Source: Akkermansia muciniphila
Lineage (GTDB): Bacteria; Verrucomicrobiota; Verrucomicrobiia; Limisphaerales; SXTU01
Reading direction: 5' to 3'
Length of the DNA stretch: 64,000 nucleotides
NCBI GenBank assembly: GCA_945874145.1
Contig: CAMCFN010000001.1
Span: forward strand, 94,088-158,087
The notes under the pieces were generated by a model. The model had not been told where the DNA came from, did not search any database, and saw only the letters and a list, made by a program, of their open reading frames with translations. Position numbers and translations under genes: made by a program. Below are positions 1 through 9,175 of the stretch, piece after piece. How positions within the stretch are numbered: the first letter of the stretch is position 1; the number at the start of each line of letters is the position of its first letter.

Positions 1-1
1 T

Positions 2-361
2 TTGGGCGACGAGGTCAAAAGCATCAGCAGCGAGAACACCTTCCTGCGGGACACCGAGGATCGGCCCACGTTGCGGGCCTGTCTCGAGGAACAGGCCGCC
101 GACATCGCCGGCAAGCTGGCCCGCTATCGCCTCGCGGCGTTCACGGTGCAGGTGAAGGTGCGCTACGGCGACTTCACGACGCTCACCCGGCAGATCTCCG
201 TGGAAGAGCCGCTGCACGAGGCGCGGGAGATCTACCGTCTCGGCTGCTGGCTGCTGGCCCGCGAGAAACTGGTGCACCGTCCACTGCGGTTGATCGGCCT
301 GGGCGTGAGCGGGCTGATCGAAGCGCAGGCGCGCCAGCTCCCGCTGGAGTTCGTGGCTTGA
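2..361 (+). CDS. dinB: DNA polymerase IV (DinB), C-terminal fragment
   Basis: This is the 3' end of a Y-family translesion DNA polymerase; the gene begins outside the window. The reading frame is open from base 2 and ends in TGA at 359-361. The segment starts with the motif VKSISSENTF (about residues 5-14), which is the conserved stretch (K-S-I-S-x-E-x-T-F) at the junction to the little-finger domain of Pol IV. The remaining ~105 residues fit the little-finger/DNA-clamp domain (LARYRLAAFTVQVKVRYGDF). The TTG at base 2 is not a real start. The gene converges on ilvC and shares a strong hairpin with it. Y-family assignment is fairly firm; no catalytic residues are visible in this fragment. Confidence 0.82.
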   Translation: MGDEVKSISSENTFLRDTEDRPTLRACLEEQAADIAGKLARYRLAAFTVQVKVRYGDFTTLTRQISVEEPLHEAREIYRLGCWLLAREKLVHRPLRLIGLGVSGLIEAQARQLPLEFVA

Positions 362-377
362 CGGGCGCGAAAAGCAA

Positions 378-409
378 AAACCGCCGGCAGCTTGCGCTCC
401 CGGCGGTTT
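378..409. terminator. Bidirectional hairpin terminator between dinB and ilvC
   Basis: A perfect 10-bp stem (378-387 AAACCGCCGG with 400-409 CCGGCGGTTT) encloses a 12-nt loop. It is A-rich on the left and T-rich on the right, as expected for an intrinsic terminator serving two convergent genes. Confidence 0.75.
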
Positions 410-444
410 GAAGTGATGGCGTTTCGAGTTTCCTCGTTCCGCGT

Positions 445-1467
445 TTAGTAGGCGGCTTGCACGCCCTTGACGTTGCGCTTGGGCATCCACGGCATCAGGC
501 CACGGAGACGTTCACCGGTCTTCTCGATGCCGTGGTTCTCGTCGGCCTTGAGCAGCGCGTTGTATTTCTTGTAGCCGCCCTTGTATTCAGCGACCCACTC
601 CTTGGCAAACTTGCCGGTCTGGATGTCCTTGAGGGCCTGCTTCATCCGCTTCTTGACGGAGGCGTCGATGATCTTCGGGCCGACGCTCACGTCGCCCCAC
701 TTCGCGGTCTCGCTGATGGAGAAGCGCATCCCGGCGATGCCCTTTTCGTTCATCAAGTCCACGATGAGCTTCAGCTCGTGCAGGCACTCGAAGTAAGCCA
801 TCTCGGGCGAGTAACCAGCCTCGACGAGCACTTCGTAACCGGCCTTCACCAACGCGGTGCAACCGCCGCAGAGGACGGTCTGCTCGCCGAACAAGTCGGT
901 CTCGGTCTCTTCCTTGAAGTCCGTCTCAATGACGCCGGCGCGGGTGCCGCCGATGCCCTTGGCCCACGCAAGCGCGACCTTCTTCGCCGCACTGCCGCCC
1001 TGATGCACCGCGATGAGCGCGGGCACGCCTTTGCCCTCGGTGTATTGGCGGCGGACGATGTGGCCGGGGCCTTTCGGCGCGACCATGATGACGTTCACGT
1101 TCTTCGGCACGACGACCGTCTTGAAGTGGATGGCGAAGCCGTGGCTGAAGAGGAGGGTCTTGCCCTTGGTGAGGTTGGGCGCGATGTCCTTCTCGTAGGC
1201 GGCGGCCTGCTTGGTGTCGGGCAGCGCGACCATGATGACGTCGGCGCGCTTCACGGCCTCGGCGGTAGGCACGACCTCGAAGCCCTTTTCGCGCGCGACC
1301 GCGATCGACTTGGATCCTTCATAGAGGCCGATGATGACGTTGAGGCCGCTGTCCTTCAGATTCAACGCGTGGGCGTGGCCTTGAGAGCCGAAGCCGAGGA
1401 CGGCGAGGGTTTTGTTTTTGAGCACGCCGAGATCGGCGTCTTTGTCGGAATAGACTTTAGCGGGCAT
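445..1467 (-). CDS. ilvC: Ketol-acid reductoisomerase (IlvC)
   Basis: Converts 2-acetolactate to 2,3-dihydroxyisovalerate (and the isoleucine homologue) with NADPH and Mg2+, the second common step of branched-chain amino-acid synthesis. At 340 aa it has the size of class I (short) enzymes. The nucleotide-binding loop GFGSQG is at residues 25-30, followed by HAHALNL; the [13 protein letters not shown] segment and the Mg-site region [12 protein letters not shown] are both intact. The start is ATG at 1467. It lies 47 bp downstream of ilvN on the same strand, so the two are probably cotranscribed. The whole spacer is made of 7-nt repeat units. Its 3' end faces dinB across a shared terminator. Confidence 0.96.
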   Translation of the reverse strand: MPAKVYSDKDADLGVLKNKTLAVLGFGSQGHAHALNLKDSGLNVIIGLYEGSKSIAVAREKGFEVVPTAEAVKRADVIMVALPDTKQAAAYEKDIAPNLTKGKTLLFSHGFAIHFKTVVVPKNVNVIMVAPKGPGHIVRRQYTEGKGVPALIAVHQGGSAAKKVALAWAKGIGGTRAGVIETDFKEETETDLFGEQTVLCGGCTALVKAGYEVLVEAGYSPEMAYFECLHELKLIVDLMNEKGIAGMRFSISETAKWGDVSVGPKIIDASVKKRMKQALKDIQTGKFAKEWVAEYKGGYKKYNALLKADENHGIEKTGERLRGLMPWMPKRNVKGVQAAY

Positions 1468-1471
1468 AGGT

Positions 1472-1513
1472 CGTGTTGCGTGTTGGCTGACTGAAAACTG
1501 TTTGCTGAAACTG
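1472..1513. repeat. Heptamer repeat tract filling the ilvN-ilvC spacer
   Basis: The spacer reads as consecutive 7-nt units: CGTGTTG CGTGTTG GCTGACT (1472-1492), or in another phase ACTGAAA ACTGTTT GCTGAAA (1490-1510). The units resemble those at 21713-21744 and 60259-60293. No second inverted arm is present here. Confidence 0.6.
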
Positions 1514-1514
1514 G

Positions 1515-1988
1515 CTACTTCCGCGGCAAGGCCACCTTGCCGGTGCGCGTGAGGTCAAGCACGCCGAAGGTCTGCATGAGGGTCAGGAACTTCTCGATCT
1601 TGGACTCGTTGCCCGTGATCTCGATGGTGAGGCTCTTGGGCTGCACATCCACAATCTTGGCGCGGAAGATGTCCGTGATCTGCATCACCTCGGCGCGGGA
1701 CTTGGAATCCACGCCCACCTTCACCAGCACCAGTTCGCGGTCGATGTATTCGCCGTCACGGAAATCAATCACCTTGAGCACGTCCACCAGCTTGTTGAGC
1801 TGCTTGACGATCTGTTCCAGCGTGGCGTCATCACCTCGGGTGACGACGGTCATGCGGGAAACGCTGGGGTCCTGGGTCGGGGCGACATTGAGCGTGTCAA
1901 TGTTGTAGCCACGCCCCGAGAAGAGGCCGGCCACGCGCGTGAGCACGCCGAACTTGTTTTCCACCAGCACTGAAATCGTGTGACGCAT
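1515..1988 (-). CDS. ilvN: Acetolactate synthase small (regulatory) subunit (IlvN/IlvH)
   Basis: Regulatory subunit of acetohydroxyacid synthase, conferring valine feedback control on the catalytic subunit. The 157-aa protein begins [20 protein letters not shown], the signature of the N-terminal ACT domain, with [15 protein letters not shown] following. The C-terminal half ([19 protein letters not shown]) fits the second ACT-like domain. The frame is open to 2060 upstream, but family alignment supports the ATG at 1988. The large subunit gene ilvB is not adjacent; a tRNA gene lies upstream instead. ilvC follows 47 bp downstream, so the two probably form a transcript. Confidence 0.94.
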   Translation of the reverse strand: MRHTISVLVENKFGVLTRVAGLFSGRGYNIDTLNVAPTQDPSVSRMTVVTRGDDATLEQIVKQLNKLVDVLKVIDFRDGEYIDRELVLVKVGVDSKSRAEVMQITDIFRAKIVDVQPKSLTIEITGNESKIEKFLTLMQTFGVLDLTRTGKVALPRK

Positions 1989-2234
1989 ACAAACTGGCAG
2001 CCGAGAACAGCCGCCAAAGGGCGCGAAACCTAACAAGCAACCCCGAGCAGGGTCAACCATGGTTTTGACACCATGGTTGGGGCCGCCCTTGGGAGGATTG
2101 AAGGTCGCGCATCTTGGACACGCGGCCTGCCGAGCCGTCGGCAGTCGTTCTCGTCCTACTGCTCATACCATCCGCTCCATCGGGGTCTTGGGAATGGCGC
2201 CTTCCATCTTTTGCCACCGGGCCGGCGCAGGCGG

Positions 2235-2318
2235 TGGTGGGCACGACAGGACTTGAACCTGCAAGGATTGCTCCACTGGATCCTAAGTCCAGCGCGTCTG
2301 CCATTCCGCCACGTGCCC
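2235..2318 (-). tRNA. tRNA-Leu(UAG), CCA encoded
   Basis: Folded by eye on the minus strand: acceptor stem GGGCACG (5' end at 2318) pairs with CGTGCCC (2239-2245), followed by A and an encoded CCA (2235-2237). The anticodon stem CTGGA/TCCAG encloses loop CTTAGGA, giving anticodon TAG (reads CUA). A long variable arm (GGA-GCAA-TCC) marks it as a class II tRNA, and the T loop is TTCAAGT. Length is 84 nt with CCA. It lies between ilvN and the EamA gene, which rules out long upstream starts for that gene. Confidence 0.95.
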
Positions 2319-2491
2319 GACGATGCTTCTGGCATCGTCCTCTCGCCGTTTTCCCACGTCAAGCAACGCCACGCCGGAACCCTCAGCTTGCTCGCGCTGG
2401 TCGAACTTGCTCCCCAGACCACTTCTCGGCTCGCCGCCAACCGGGGCTTTACCGCAGATTCCCGCCGGCCGCCGGCCAGGCCGCCGTTCCC

Positions 2492-3418
2492 GTGTTCACG
2501 AGTCGCAATCATTCTGTCATCGCCGCCGGGTTGGGCTGCGCCATCCTCTTTTGGGGCGCGAACAACACCGGCGTGAAGTATCTCGTTCGCGAGTGGCCGC
2601 CGGTGTGGATTGCCTGTAGCCGGATGTGGCTGGTGGGCCTGATTTTCTTTGTGTTGCTGCGCTGGACGAACTGGTTCGGTCCGACGCACCCGCTCACTCC
2701 CGAACTACGCCGCAGCTTGTGGCGGCGCGCCAGCCTCAGTCTGGCGGTTTACGTCGTGACCTTCACGGTGTCGCTGCAATTCACCTCGGCATCGCACGTC
2801 GCGCTTTATCTCAGCACCTCGCCCGTGTGGGCGCTGCTGGCCGAGGGCGGACCGCAGGCCAATCGCGATTCACTCCGCCGCTACGCCGCAGCCGGGCTGG
2901 CGCTGAGCGGAGTCATGACGCTGTTTTGGCCGAAGTTGCAGGCGGGCGGGAGTGACTGGCGCGGCGATTTGCTGGCTTTGGGCGCGAGCTGCTTGTGGAT
3001 GTTTTACGGTCGGCATTGCCGCGAACTCGCGCAGACGCTGAGCGGGGCGGAAATCACCTCCGCAACGATGTGGCGGGCCGCCGCGTGGCTCACGCCGGGG
3101 GCGATCTGGGAGGTCGCGCGGGGCGGGCTGGTTTTTGGCTGGGGGCTGATCGGCGTCCATGCCTATTGCACGTTGTTTGGCGGGGTCATTTCCTTCGCGC
3201 TCTACAACAACGCCCTGCGGCACTGGCCGGTGAGCCAAGTCCTGCTCTTCAGCAATTTCATCCCCGCCAGCACGATGATCTGGGCGTGGTGGCTGCTCGG
3301 CGAACCCATCACGCCCACCTTCTGGCCGGCCATGCTGCTGGTGTTCGCCGGGGTGGGCTTGGGCCAATGGTGGCCGCGCGCGAAAGCGAGCGAGCCGCCT
3401 GCTCCGCAGCCCGAGTAA
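2492..3418 (+). CDS. EamA/DMT-family membrane transporter
   Basis: A 308-aa, very hydrophobic protein with about ten predicted membrane segments arranged as two EamA repeats, typical of drug/metabolite transporters (usual length ~300 aa). The first segment is IAAGLGCAILFWGANNTGVK; late segments include ISFALYNNALRHWPVSQVLL and a LLGEPITPTFWPAMLLVFAG stretch, close to the GE-P motif at the end of the second EamA domain. No in-frame ATG precedes the first segment; GTG at 2492 is the best start because longer versions would run through tRNA-Leu. Substrate cannot be inferred. The 3' end converges on the exported protein at 3437, 18 bp away. Confidence 0.85.
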   Translation: MFTSRNHSVIAAGLGCAILFWGANNTGVKYLVREWPPVWIACSRMWLVGLIFFVLLRWTNWFGPTHPLTPELRRSLWRRASLSLAVYVVTFTVSLQFTSASHVALYLSTSPVWALLAEGGPQANRDSLRRYAAAGLALSGVMTLFWPKLQAGGSDWRGDLLALGASCLWMFYGRHCRELAQTLSGAEITSATMWRAAAWLTPGAIWEVARGGLVFGWGLIGVHAYCTLFGGVISFALYNNALRHWPVSQVLLFSNFIPASTMIWAWWLLGEPITPTFWPAMLLVFAGVGLGQWWPRAKASEPPAPQPE

Positions 3419-3436
3419 GCGCCGGCTGGTCCGCCC

Positions 3437-4087
3437 TTACTTGGCCTCGCCGGCGGTCAACCCATCGAACGCGGTCACCGCATCGGCCTTGGTCCAGAAT
3501 CCAATCCGGCCGGGCTGGCTGATCTCGCTGTCCTTGCCTTCCAGCAGCAGCTTGCCGTTCAAGTGGCATTGAATCTGATCGCCGCGATGCACCACGCGCA
3601 GCGTGTGCCATTGGCCAGCCGGAAGGTCCGTGTTGGCGTTGGCGAGCTGTTTGCGTTTGCCCGCGATCACCTTGTAGAGCCGGAAGTTGTCCTCCAACGG
3701 ATTCAGCCGGGCGACGTAGTAGTTCTGCGCATCCTGATACCGCCAGACCAGGCCACCACCGGTGTCGATCTCGCCTTTGATCGCCTTGAAGGACACGGAC
3801 AGATCGACATTCGCCGACTTGGGACCGTCCGTCACGCAGAGGTTGAAAAGGGGACTCGGTCCGGCCGAGGAAGTTTGCGCCAGCGTCTTTGCCCCGTGCG
3901 GCGACGAGGCATCCAACTGCACCTGCCACACGCTGCCCGGGCCTTCGCCAGTCTTCGCGGAAACCCAGCCCGCCGGGAGCGAGCCCGGGGTGGCGTCTTC
4001 AAAGTTCCACTTCCGCCCGGGCACGTCCGCCGCGAACAACGTCACGCCCGCCAAACCCGCCACCACCAGCATGCTCTTGCAGTTCAT
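3437..4087 (-). CDS. Exported concanavalin-like (DUF1080/LamG-type) protein
   Basis: A 216-aa protein with an N-terminal signal peptide (MNCKSMLVVAGLAGVTLFAA, cleavage near residue 20). The mature part has the shape of a single beta-sandwich: KWNFEDATPGSLPAGW at the start, GGGLVWRYQDAQNYYVARLN in the middle, and QWHTLRVVHRGDQIQCHLNG with a final GRIGFWTKADAVTAFDG. This pattern is common in DUF1080/3-keto-disaccharide-hydrolase-like and LamG domains, abundant in PVC bacteria, which bind or cleave sugars. The ATG at 4087 is preferred over an upstream start because the signal peptide begins there. It follows the aminotransferase by 48 bp on the same strand. No catalytic residues could be assigned. 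Confidence 0.75.
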   Translation of the reverse strand: MNCKSMLVVAGLAGVTLFAADVPGRKWNFEDATPGSLPAGWVSAKTGEGPGSVWQVQLDASSPHGAKTLAQTSSAGPSPLFNLCVTDGPKSANVDLSVSFKAIKGEIDTGGGLVWRYQDAQNYYVARLNPLEDNFRLYKVIAGKRKQLANANTDLPAGQWHTLRVVHRGDQIQCHLNGKLLLEGKDSEISQPGRIGFWTKADAVTAFDGLTAGEAK

Positions 4088-4135
4088 GGCGGAACTCTCT
4101 GCCAACAGCGCAACCGCCAGCAAGGGCGAAGCGCA

Positions 4136-5512
4136 TCATCCCTGGGCCGACACCGCCTCGTCCGTTGCTTCTGCGAGCACGGCCAGTGACTCCTCCAACG
4201 CCTCGCGCGGAATCGTCAGCGGCGGGGCGATCTTCACCGTTTGCCCCCACGCACCGACGGGCGCGAAGAGCAGCAGCCCCTTCCACATGCAGCGCTCAAT
4301 GATCGCATGCGCGAGGTCGTGGTCGGGCTGCTTCGTGCCGGGCTTCACCGTCTGCATTCCTGCGACGAGTCCGCGCGCGGTGATGTGGCCGATGACGCTC
4401 GGGTGCTTCGCTTGAATCGCCTTCAACCCCGCCAGCAGCACCGGCTCCAGGGCGGCGGCATTTTCCGTCAGCTTGTCGCGGATGATCTTCCGCACGCTCG
4501 CCAGCGCGGCGGCGACGCACACCGGGTTGCCCGTGTGCGTGCTGGTCATCGAGCCGGGCGGGAACTGATCCATGATGGCCTCGCGCCCAATGACGGCCGA
4601 GAGCGGCAGCGAGCTGCTGATGCCCTTGCCGCAGCAAATCACGTCCGGCGTCACGCCGTAGTGCTCAAACGCCCAAAACTTGCCCGTGCGCCCGAAGCCC
4701 GCCTGCACCTCGTCGAACGTCAGCACAATCTGGTGCTGGTCGCACCACGCGCGGAGTTTCTGCACGAACTCCACCGGCGCGAAGTCCGGCCCCACACCCT
4801 GATACGTCTCCATGATGACGCCGGCGACGTTCTCCGGCTGAAGCCCGCGCGCGGCGACTGACTTGAGGAACGATTCAAAGCTCGTGTCCTGCTGCCAGTA
4901 GCCATCCGGGAACGGCGCGGTGATAATCGCGGGGTCTTCGTTCACAATCCACGACTTCTGCCCCGCCATGCCGCCCGCCTGCTGCGACCCGAGCGTGCGT
5001 CCGTGGAAGCCGCGTTCCCAGCCGATGATGCCAATCTTCTTGTTCCCGCCGACCTTGATGCCGTGTGCACGGCTCAACTTGATCGCGCACTCCGTCGCCT
5101 CCGAACCGGTGGTGAGCAGGAACACCTTCTTCAAACCCTCCGGCGCGACCGCGGCGAGTTCGCCCGCTAGCTCCGCGCGCTCCTCGCTCGGGAAGACGTA
5201 ATTGTGCAGCAGGTTGCTGTTCACCTGGTCGAGGATGGCGCGCTTCACCTCCGGCGCGCAGTGGCCGGCATTCGTCACCAGCACGCCGCTCGACCAGTCG
5301 ATCCAGCGGTTGCCGTATTTGTCATACACGAAAATGTCCTGCGCGTGGTCCCACACGATGGGCGGCTGCCCGCGCATGGACTGCGGCTCGAAGCGGCGGA
5401 GTTTCTCCAAGGTCGGCACCGAGTCCGGATGCGGCACCGGCGTGACGATCCGGCGATACTTGGTTTCGACATGCGGAACGGTCCGCGGCGTGATGCTGAA
5501 TTCTTTGCCCAT
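4136..5512 (-). CDS. Class III PLP-dependent aminotransferase (GabT-like)
   Basis: A 458-aa fold-type I aminotransferase of the acetylornithine/4-aminobutyrate group. The phosphate-binding TTGSEATE lies at residues 134-141. The cofactor-binding aspartate is in LTFDEVQAGFGRTGKFWAFE (D267) and the Schiff-base lysine is K296 in CCGKGISSSLPLSAVIG. STHTGNPVCVAAALA contains the conserved Thr/Gly segment of the second-subunit active site. It transfers an omega- or alpha-amino group to 2-oxoglutarate or pyruvate; GABA transamination is the closest guess but substrate is not decided by sequence. Start ATG at 5512. The exported protein at 3437 follows on the same strand. A terminator upstream (5602-5631) separates it from nrdJ. 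Confidence 0.88.
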   Translation of the reverse strand: MGKEFSITPRTVPHVETKYRRIVTPVPHPDSVPTLEKLRRFEPQSMRGQPPIVWDHAQDIFVYDKYGNRWIDWSSGVLVTNAGHCAPEVKRAILDQVNSNLLHNYVFPSEERAELAGELAAVAPEGLKKVFLLTTGSEATECAIKLSRAHGIKVGGNKKIGIIGWERGFHGRTLGSQQAGGMAGQKSWIVNEDPAIITAPFPDGYWQQDTSFESFLKSVAARGLQPENVAGVIMETYQGVGPDFAPVEFVQKLRAWCDQHQIVLTFDEVQAGFGRTGKFWAFEHYGVTPDVICCGKGISSSLPLSAVIGREAIMDQFPPGSMTSTHTGNPVCVAAALASVRKIIRDKLTENAAALEPVLLAGLKAIQAKHPSVIGHITARGLVAGMQTVKPGTKQPDHDLAHAIIERCMWKGLLLFAPVGAWGQTVKIAPPLTIPREALEESLAVLAEATDEAVSAQG

Positions 5513-5601
5513 AAATTGTGGCCTGAGGTTCCCTGCTTGCTTCCTTGCGAGCTACGTGTTTTGTCACGCCTTTCAATACTCTTGTGGCTTCGGACAACGG
5601 A

Positions 5602-5631
5602 AAAAGGCCGGGGATTGCTCCCCGGCCTTTT
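5602..5631 (-). terminator. Intrinsic terminator of nrdJ
   Basis: A perfect 12-bp stem (5602-5613 AAAAGGCCGGGG with 5620-5631 CCCCGGCCTTTT) encloses a 6-nt loop. On the minus strand it ends in a run of T just after the nrdJ stop codon at 5654. Confidence 0.85.
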
Positions 5632-5653
5632 GAAGCAGAACCACTTCAAGCGG

Positions 5654-8600
5654 TTACGAGCAGCCGAGGCTCTCGCCGCAGTTGAGGCACTTGAAGCACG
5701 CGCCATTGCGCACGGCGATGTGGCCACACTTGGGGCAAGGCGGGGCGTCTTTCATGAGGCCTTCGAGCGCATCGCTGAGGCTGTTGATTTTGCGGTCGGG
5801 GTGAGCGTTGCCGCCGACCGGCTTCATGATTTCACTCTTCACGAGGATGTCGGTGTCCCCGGAGAGCGGCAGCTCGGGCACGGAGCGGTTCACGCTCTGG
5901 CGCTCGATTTCGGTCAAGCCAGGTAGCGGGAGGTTGGGCTGGCCGTCCTTGGCGTTCGCCTCGCGGTAGCCGGGGATGAACTGAAAGGCAAGCCAGCGGA
6001 ACACGTAGTCAATGATGCTGCTGGCGCGGCCAATCTCCGGGTTCTTGGTGAAGCCACTCGGCTCGAAGCGCTGATGTGCGAACTTGCGGACGAGCGCCTC
6101 CATCGGCACGCCGTATTGCAGCGACATGCTGGTGAGCGCGGCCACGCTGTCCATGAGGCCGCCGATGGTGGAGCCCTCCTTCGACATGGTGATGAACAGC
6201 TCGCCGGGCGTGCCATCCGGGAAGACCCCGACGGTGAGGTAGCCTTCGTGGCCGGCCACGTCGAACTTGTGCGTGTAGGCCGCGCGCGTCTCGGGGAGCT
6301 TGCGGCGGAGGGGCTTGCCAACTTCCCCATGCAGCCGCATCAGTTCGGTCTCCAGGTCCTTGATGCGGTTTTCCAGCGTGACGGTCTGCTCGGCGGCGGT
6401 GGCGGCGGCGTTCGCGGCCTTGTCCCCGCCTTCGTTGGTCTTCTTGGTGTTGAGCGGCTGCGAGCGCTTGGAGCCGTCGCGGTAGATGGCGACGCACTTG
6501 AGGCCCATGCGCCAGGCCTGCACGTAGGCGTCGCGAACGTCGGCGACGGTGGCGTCGCTCGGGAGGTTGACGGTCTTGCTGATGGCGCCGGAGATGAACG
6601 GCTGGGCGGCGGCCATCATGCTGAGGTGCGCCATGTAGTGGATGCTGCGTTTGCCTTTGTGGGCCTTGAACGCGCAGTCGAAGACTTCGAGGTGCTGAAG
6701 CTTGAGGCCACTCTTGATGGTCTGGCCGTTCTCTTCGACGTCTTCGATGGTGTCGTGCTTCTCGATGTGCGCGATGATGGACTCGATTTTCGTCTCGTCG
6801 TAGCCGAGGCGGCGGAGGGCGTCGGGCACGCCGCGATTGACGATTTTGAGCATGCCGCCGCCAGCGAGGAGCTTGTATTTCACCAGCGCGATGTCGGGCT
6901 CGATGCCGGTGGTGTCGCAGTCCATGAGGAAGCCGATAGTGCCGGTGGGGGCGAGGACGGTGACTTGGGCGTTGCGATAGCCGTGCTTCTTACCCTTGGC
7001 CAGCGCGCCGTCCCAGACGCGGCGGGCTTCGTCCTTGAGGTAGTTGAACTCCTCGCTGGGCTGGATGTCCTCGACCGCCGTGCGGTGTTGGTGGATGACG
7101 CTCAACATGGAGTCCACGTTGTCCTTCTTGAGCGGCTGCGTGACGCCGGAGCAGCGGGCGTCGCGGTAGCCCTTGAACGCGCCCATCTGCGCGGCGAGTT
7201 CCGCGCTCTGTTCGTAGGCGTGGCCGGTCATGATGGCGGTGATGGCCCCGGCGAGAGCGCGGCCTTCGTGCGAATCGTAGGGCAGGCCGTAGCTCATGCA
7301 GAGCGAGCCGAGGTTCGCGAAGCCCAGGCCCAGCGTGCGGAAGATGTGCGAGTTCTCGGCGATTTCCTGCGTCGGATAGCTCGCGTTGTCCACGAGAATT
7401 TCCTGCGCGGTGATGTAGATGCGCACGGCGGCTTTGAAGCGCTCGACATCGAAGGTGCTGTCTTCGCGCTTGAACTTCATGAGGTTCAGCGAGGCGAGGT
7501 TGCAGGCGGTGTTGTTGAGGAACACGTATTCCGAACACGGGTTCGTGGAGTGAATCGGCTCGGTGCCCTTGCAGGTGTGCCACTTCTGAATCGCGCCGTC
7601 GTATTGCAGGCCGGGGTCGCCGCAGATGTGGGTGCCCTCGGCGATTTTGTGCAGCAGGTGGCCCGCATCTTTCTTTTCGAGGCGTTCGCCGGTGGTGGTG
7701 GATTTGGTCCACCATTCCTTGCCTTCAAGGGCGGCGCTCATGAACTCGTCGGAGACGCGCACGGAGAGGTTTTCGTTCTGATACATCACGGAGCCGTAGG
7801 CCTCGCCGTTGAAGGAGCCGTCGTAACCCTGTTCGATGAGCGCCCAAGCCTTCTTCTCCTCCTTCTGCTTCGCGTCAATGAACTCCTCGATGTCGCCGTG
7901 CCAGTCGCGCAGCGTGTTCATCTTGGCGGCGCGACGGGTCTTGCCGCCGGACTTCACGACGTTGGCGACCTGGTCGTAAACGCGGAGGAAGGACATCGGG
8001 CCGCTGGGCTTGCCGCCGCCGGAGAGCTTCTCGCGGGAGCTGCGGATGGGGGTGAGGTCCGTGCCGGTGCCGGAGCCGAGCTTGAAGAGCATGGCCTCGG
8101 CGTATGCGAGGTGCATGATGGACTCCATGTCGTCCTTGACGGCCTGAATGAAGCACGCGCTGCCCTGCGGATATTCGTATTGGGTGTGGGCGCGCTCGGC
8201 GATGCTGGTCTTGCGGTTTACGAACCAGTTGCCTTTGCCGGAGTTTTTGCCCACGCCGTATTGGTGGTAGAGGCCGACGTTGAACCAGACTGGGGAGTTG
8301 AACGCGCCGTATTGGTTCACACAGAGCCAAGTCAGCTCGTCATAAAAAATTTCGCCGTCCGCCTTGGAGAAATAGCCGTCCTTCACCCCCCAGTCCGCGA
8401 GCGTGCGGGTGACGCGGTGGATGAGCTGCCGGACCGACTTTTCACGCTCGGCCTTGAGGGGGTCACCGTAAAAATACTTGGAGCAAACCACCTTCGTGGC
8501 GAGCAGCGACCAGCTCTTGGGCACTTCGACACCCTCCTGCTTGAAAATGGTCTTGCCGGAGTCGTCGGTAATTTCGGCGGTGCGGCGGTCCCATTCGATT

Positions 8601-8815
8601 TGGTCGAAGGGCTTGATCTTGGCGTCGGAAAATACGCGTTGGAACGAAGGGCTTTTCTTACCGGATTTGGCAGTGGCTTTCACAGGGCGAGCGGCGGAAA
8701 CCGTGGCCTTGGGGCGACGGGCGGAGGAGGCAGGGGCGGGCAGTTGCTCTTGGGCGTCAATCATGGGATTCGGATGGCTAAAATTGTCAGTCTTGGAGGC
8801 ACCTTTTCCGCTCAT
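5654..8815 (-). CDS. nrdJ: Class II, adenosylcobalamin-dependent ribonucleotide reductase (NrdJ)
   Basis: Reduces ribonucleotides to deoxyribonucleotides with a B12-derived radical, independent of oxygen. The 1053-aa protein has the NrdJ layout: SKYFYGDP near the start, FNSPVWFNVG, the GSGTGTDLTPIRSSREKLSG substrate region, NPCSEYVFLNNTACNLASLN with an active-site cysteine, and LAPTGTIGFLMDCDTTGIEPD. It ends in a cysteine-rich zinc-ribbon tail (CPKCGHIAVRNG..CFKCLNCGESLGC). The reading frame extends to 8953, but that would cover the likely promoter; ATG at 8815 (MSGKGASK) or 8764 (MIDAQEQ) are plausible starts, neither with a clear Shine-Dalgarno. The first ~60 residues are low-complexity. 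A terminator follows the gene. No nrdAB genes are seen in the window. Confidence 0.93.
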   Translation of the reverse strand: MSGKGASKTDNFSHPNPMIDAQEQLPAPASSARRPKATVSAARPVKATAKSGKKSPSFQRVFSDAKIKPFDQIEWDRRTAEITDDSGKTIFKQEGVEVPKSWSLLATKVVCSKYFYGDPLKAEREKSVRQLIHRVTRTLADWGVKDGYFSKADGEIFYDELTWLCVNQYGAFNSPVWFNVGLYHQYGVGKNSGKGNWFVNRKTSIAERAHTQYEYPQGSACFIQAVKDDMESIMHLAYAEAMLFKLGSGTGTDLTPIRSSREKLSGGGKPSGPMSFLRVYDQVANVVKSGGKTRRAAKMNTLRDWHGDIEEFIDAKQKEEKKAWALIEQGYDGSFNGEAYGSVMYQNENLSVRVSDEFMSAALEGKEWWTKSTTTGERLEKKDAGHLLHKIAEGTHICGDPGLQYDGAIQKWHTCKGTEPIHSTNPCSEYVFLNNTACNLASLNLMKFKREDSTFDVERFKAAVRIYITAQEILVDNASYPTQEIAENSHIFRTLGLGFANLGSLCMSYGLPYDSHEGRALAGAITAIMTGHAYEQSAELAAQMGAFKGYRDARCSGVTQPLKKDNVDSMLSVIHQHRTAVEDIQPSEEFNYLKDEARRVWDGALAKGKKHGYRNAQVTVLAPTGTIGFLMDCDTTGIEPDIALVKYKLLAGGGMLKIVNRGVPDALRRLGYDETKIESIIAHIEKHDTIEDVEENGQTIKSGLKLQHLEVFDCAFKAHKGKRSIHYMAHLSMMAAAQPFISGAISKTVNLPSDATVADVRDAYVQAWRMGLKCVAIYRDGSKRSQPLNTKKTNEGGDKAANAAATAAEQTVTLENRIKDLETELMRLHGEVGKPLRRKLPETRAAYTHKFDVAGHEGYLTVGVFPDGTPGELFITMSKEGSTIGGLMDSVAALTSMSLQYGVPMEALVRKFAHQRFEPSGFTKNPEIGRASSIIDYVFRWLAFQFIPGYREANAKDGQPNLPLPGLTEIERQSVNRSVPELPLSGDTDILVKSEIMKPVGGNAHPDRKINSLSDALEGLMKDAPPCPKCGHIAVRNGACFKCLNCGESLGCS

Positions 8816-9175
8816 GGCCGCACTATACAGCCGGACCGAATCAGACGCCAAGGCTCCCCTCGCTGTTGGAGTTTCCCGATTGGGCTTACTTCGCGGGTTA
8901 CCCCATTGGTTGGGGAGCGGCGGCGAGGCTAGCACTAGATGTAGTGGTGACAAGTAGATTTTATAGAAAAGTTATTCATGGGGTTATTCGCCTTGGAAAG
9001 CCCCTGAAATATGGGATTCCGACCGGTTTCTGGGAATGCCGGCCGCTGGTGTGTGAATAACTGGGGCTCCGCTGCTGAATACCAGAGCCCGCATGGAAAA
9101 ACACCTCTTGCCAAGCCCGGAAGCGGGGTCTGCCACTGGAATCCTTGGTCGCGCTGCGGCCGCCTAGTCCCCCGA
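8816..9175. other. Intergenic region upstream of nrdJ
   Basis: 360 bp without a supported gene between nrdJ and the proline-rich membrane protein gene at 9176. It carries the candidate nrdJ promoter and NrdR box (8932-8965). From about 9000 to 9175 only overlapping, low-quality frames exist, and no RNA gene or terminator was recognised. Confidence 0.5.
8932..8965 (-). promoter_or_regulatory. Candidate NrdR box and -10 element of nrdJ
   Basis: GCACTAGATGTAGTGG (8932-8947) matches 12 of 16 positions of the NrdR-box consensus ACACWATATATWGTGT as I recall it, including both CAC/GTG ends. On the minus strand TATAAAAT (8958-8965) just upstream would be a good -10 element, placing the box at the transcription start. 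A second box at the usual ~31-bp spacing was not found. Confidence 0.45.

Noticed and set aside
2114..2491. N-terminal extension of the EamA transporter to 2114
   Set aside because: It would translate through tRNA-Leu and gives a non-membrane, Arg/Pro-rich stretch.
2156..2689. Minus-strand frame of 177 codons around the tRNA
   Set aside because: Its middle part is a translation of the tRNA-Leu gene and it overlaps the EamA gene.
6074..8932. Open frame of 952 codons antisense to nrdJ
   Set aside because: It lies entirely opposite the well-conserved nrdJ. Long antisense frames are expected at this GC content, and the translation is Val/Ala/Gly/Arg/His-rich without family motifs.
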